In this document: piece by piece, positions 5,778 through 6,555 of the stretch
Numbering within the stretch: position 1 is the stretch's first letter
Layout of the letters: each line of letters opens with the position of its first letter
Origin: Gemmatimonadaceae bacterium
Lineage (GTDB): Bacteria > Gemmatimonadota > Gemmatimonadetes > Gemmatimonadales > Gemmatimonadaceae
NCBI GenBank assembly: GCA_019689955.1
Contig: JADGGM010000185.1
Span: forward strand, 1-6,555
Reading direction: 5' to 3'
Length of the DNA: 6,555 nt
The notes under the pieces: generated by a model
What the model saw: the letters and a program-made list of their open reading frames with translations, nothing else
The model's database searches: none
What the model was told of the DNA's origin: nothing
Made by a program: the position numbers and the translations under genes

Positions 5778-6527
5778 TCACACTTTGTGGTACGCGACGC
5801 GGGCCGCTTCGCGGCGGTCGGCGGCGACGTAGATCTCGAAGTCGGAGAAGAAGGCCGGCGCCTCCGCCTGCAGGAGCCTGAGCACGGCGACCGCGAGCCG
5901 CCGGATCTCCAGCTCCGCCCCCTCGCTCGACCGGAGCTCGAGCATCGTCCGCCACGCGCGCGCGTTCCCCGTCACGACGATCTTCGTCTCCGTCGAGTTG
6001 GGGAGCACCCCGCGCGCCGCCTCGCGCGCCATCTTCCGCCGGTGGACCTTGTCCGCCACCCACGCGTACCGCTCCATGAGCTGCTCCACGAGCGCCACGT
6101 AGCTCCGCTGGGCCTGCTCGATCTGCGCGCGCCACGCCCGCTCCAGCGCCTCGTCCCCGATGATCGCGGGGGGGACGACGAAGCACGCCTGCGACTCGTC
6201 GACGTAGCGCTGCGAGAGCTGGGAGTACGCGAACCCCGCGCGATGCCGCACCAGCTCGTGCGTCAGCGACCGGCTCACCCCCTCCAGGAGGAGTGAGTAG
6301 GTCGCGTGCTCCAGCACGCTCCCGTGCCCCTGGCGCTTGATGTTCTCCAGGTACTCCTGCGTGCTCCGCCCGGCGGGGTTCTTCTGGCTCATGTAGCAGA
6401 GCCGCCCGGCAAACTCGGCGAGGCGCTCGCCGTCGGTGCCGTCGCCGATCCAGTGGACGGGGAGGTGCGCGGGCTCGCGGAACGATGGGCGCGCGAGGAG
6501 GGTGATCGTGGGCTCGGTGATGAACAC
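5778..6527 (-). CDS. thyX: Flavin-dependent thymidylate synthase ThyX
   Basis: About 249 aa. ThyX makes dTMP from dUMP using methylene-tetrahydrofolate, with FAD and NADPH for reduction, as a homotetramer in the cytoplasm; it replaces ThyA. Visible landmarks are EFAGRLCYMS (38-47), the GHGSVLEHA block (67-75), SRSLTHELVRHR (85-96), the ThyX motif from R94-H95-R96 to S105, SQRYVDES (105-112), the ARGVLPNSTET block (171-181), and RSSEGAELEIRR (199-210) near the dUMP site. The RHR-to-Ser spacing is 8 residues here against 7 in the classical motif. The length is typical. The GTG at 6527 starts the conserved FITEPTITLLARPSF segment, but no Shine-Dalgarno is evident and the frame stays open to the window edge, so a slightly earlier start is possible. 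A strong terminator follows directly; its own promoter lies outside the window. Confidence 0.95.
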   Translation of the reverse strand: MFITEPTITLLARPSFREPAHLPVHWIGDGTDGERLAEFAGRLCYMSQKNPAGRSTQEYLENIKRQGHGSVLEHATYSLLLEGVSRSLTHELVRHRAGFAYSQLSQRYVDESQACFVVPPAIIGDEALERAWRAQIEQAQRSYVALVEQLMERYAWVADKVHRRKMAREAARGVLPNSTETKIVVTGNARAWRTMLELRSSEGAELEIRRLAVAVLRLLQAEAPAFFSDFEIYVAADRREAARVAYHKV

Positions 6528-6555
6528 GGGACGTCGTCTGGCCGGAAGAGAGGAG

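Noticed and set aside
1..6555. CRISPR arrays, tRNA or rRNA genes, insertion sequences, attachment sites
   Set aside because: No spaced direct repeats, transposase-like proteins, terminal inverted repeats or structural RNA signatures were seen; the only inverted repeats are the hairpins described.

Overview
The window is a very GC-rich bacterial chromosome segment. Codons are strongly biased to G/C at the third position, two of six genes use GTG starts, and the AT-rich DNA is confined to one intergenic region. This base composition, a paired-type M16 peptidase, ThyX and a KamA/ATP-grasp cluster suggest Gemmatimonadota or a similarly GC-rich phylum. That assignment is an impression from protein style and was not tested by any search.

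Layout from left to right: (1) the 3' part of an M16-family peptidase-like gene on the + strand (1-1338), whose protein lacks the HxxEH zinc motif; (2) a convergent intergenic region with a perfect 13-bp hairpin at 1375-1403; (3) a four-gene operon on the - strand (5565 down to 1435), read in the order ATP-grasp ligase A (410 aa), ATP-grasp ligase B (353 aa), GNAT acetyltransferase (183 aa) and KamA-type lysine 2,3-aminomutase (391 aa); (4) a 212-bp intergenic region holding a plausible sigma70-type promoter for the operon and the intrinsic terminator of the next gene; (5) thyX on the - strand (6527-5778), encoding flavin-dependent thymidylate synthase.

The operon is the main interest. KamA keeps the radical-SAM cysteines, the PLP lysine and both aspartates expected to hold the lysine side chain, so L-lysine to L-beta-lysine is the most likely reaction. 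The GNAT gene overlaps kamA by 8 bp and lies 3 bp after ligase B. The two ligases belong to the D-Ala-D-Ala-ligase-like ATP-grasp superfamily, which joins carboxylates to amines. Together they look like a compact pathway that makes beta-lysine, possibly acetylates it, and joins it to one or more partners by amide bonds. The product cannot be read from the sequence.

ThyX (dTMP synthesis) and the M16-like protein (probably half of a two-subunit protease) appear to be independent neighbours. ThyX is separated by a terminator and promoter, and the M16 gene by opposite orientation and a hairpin.
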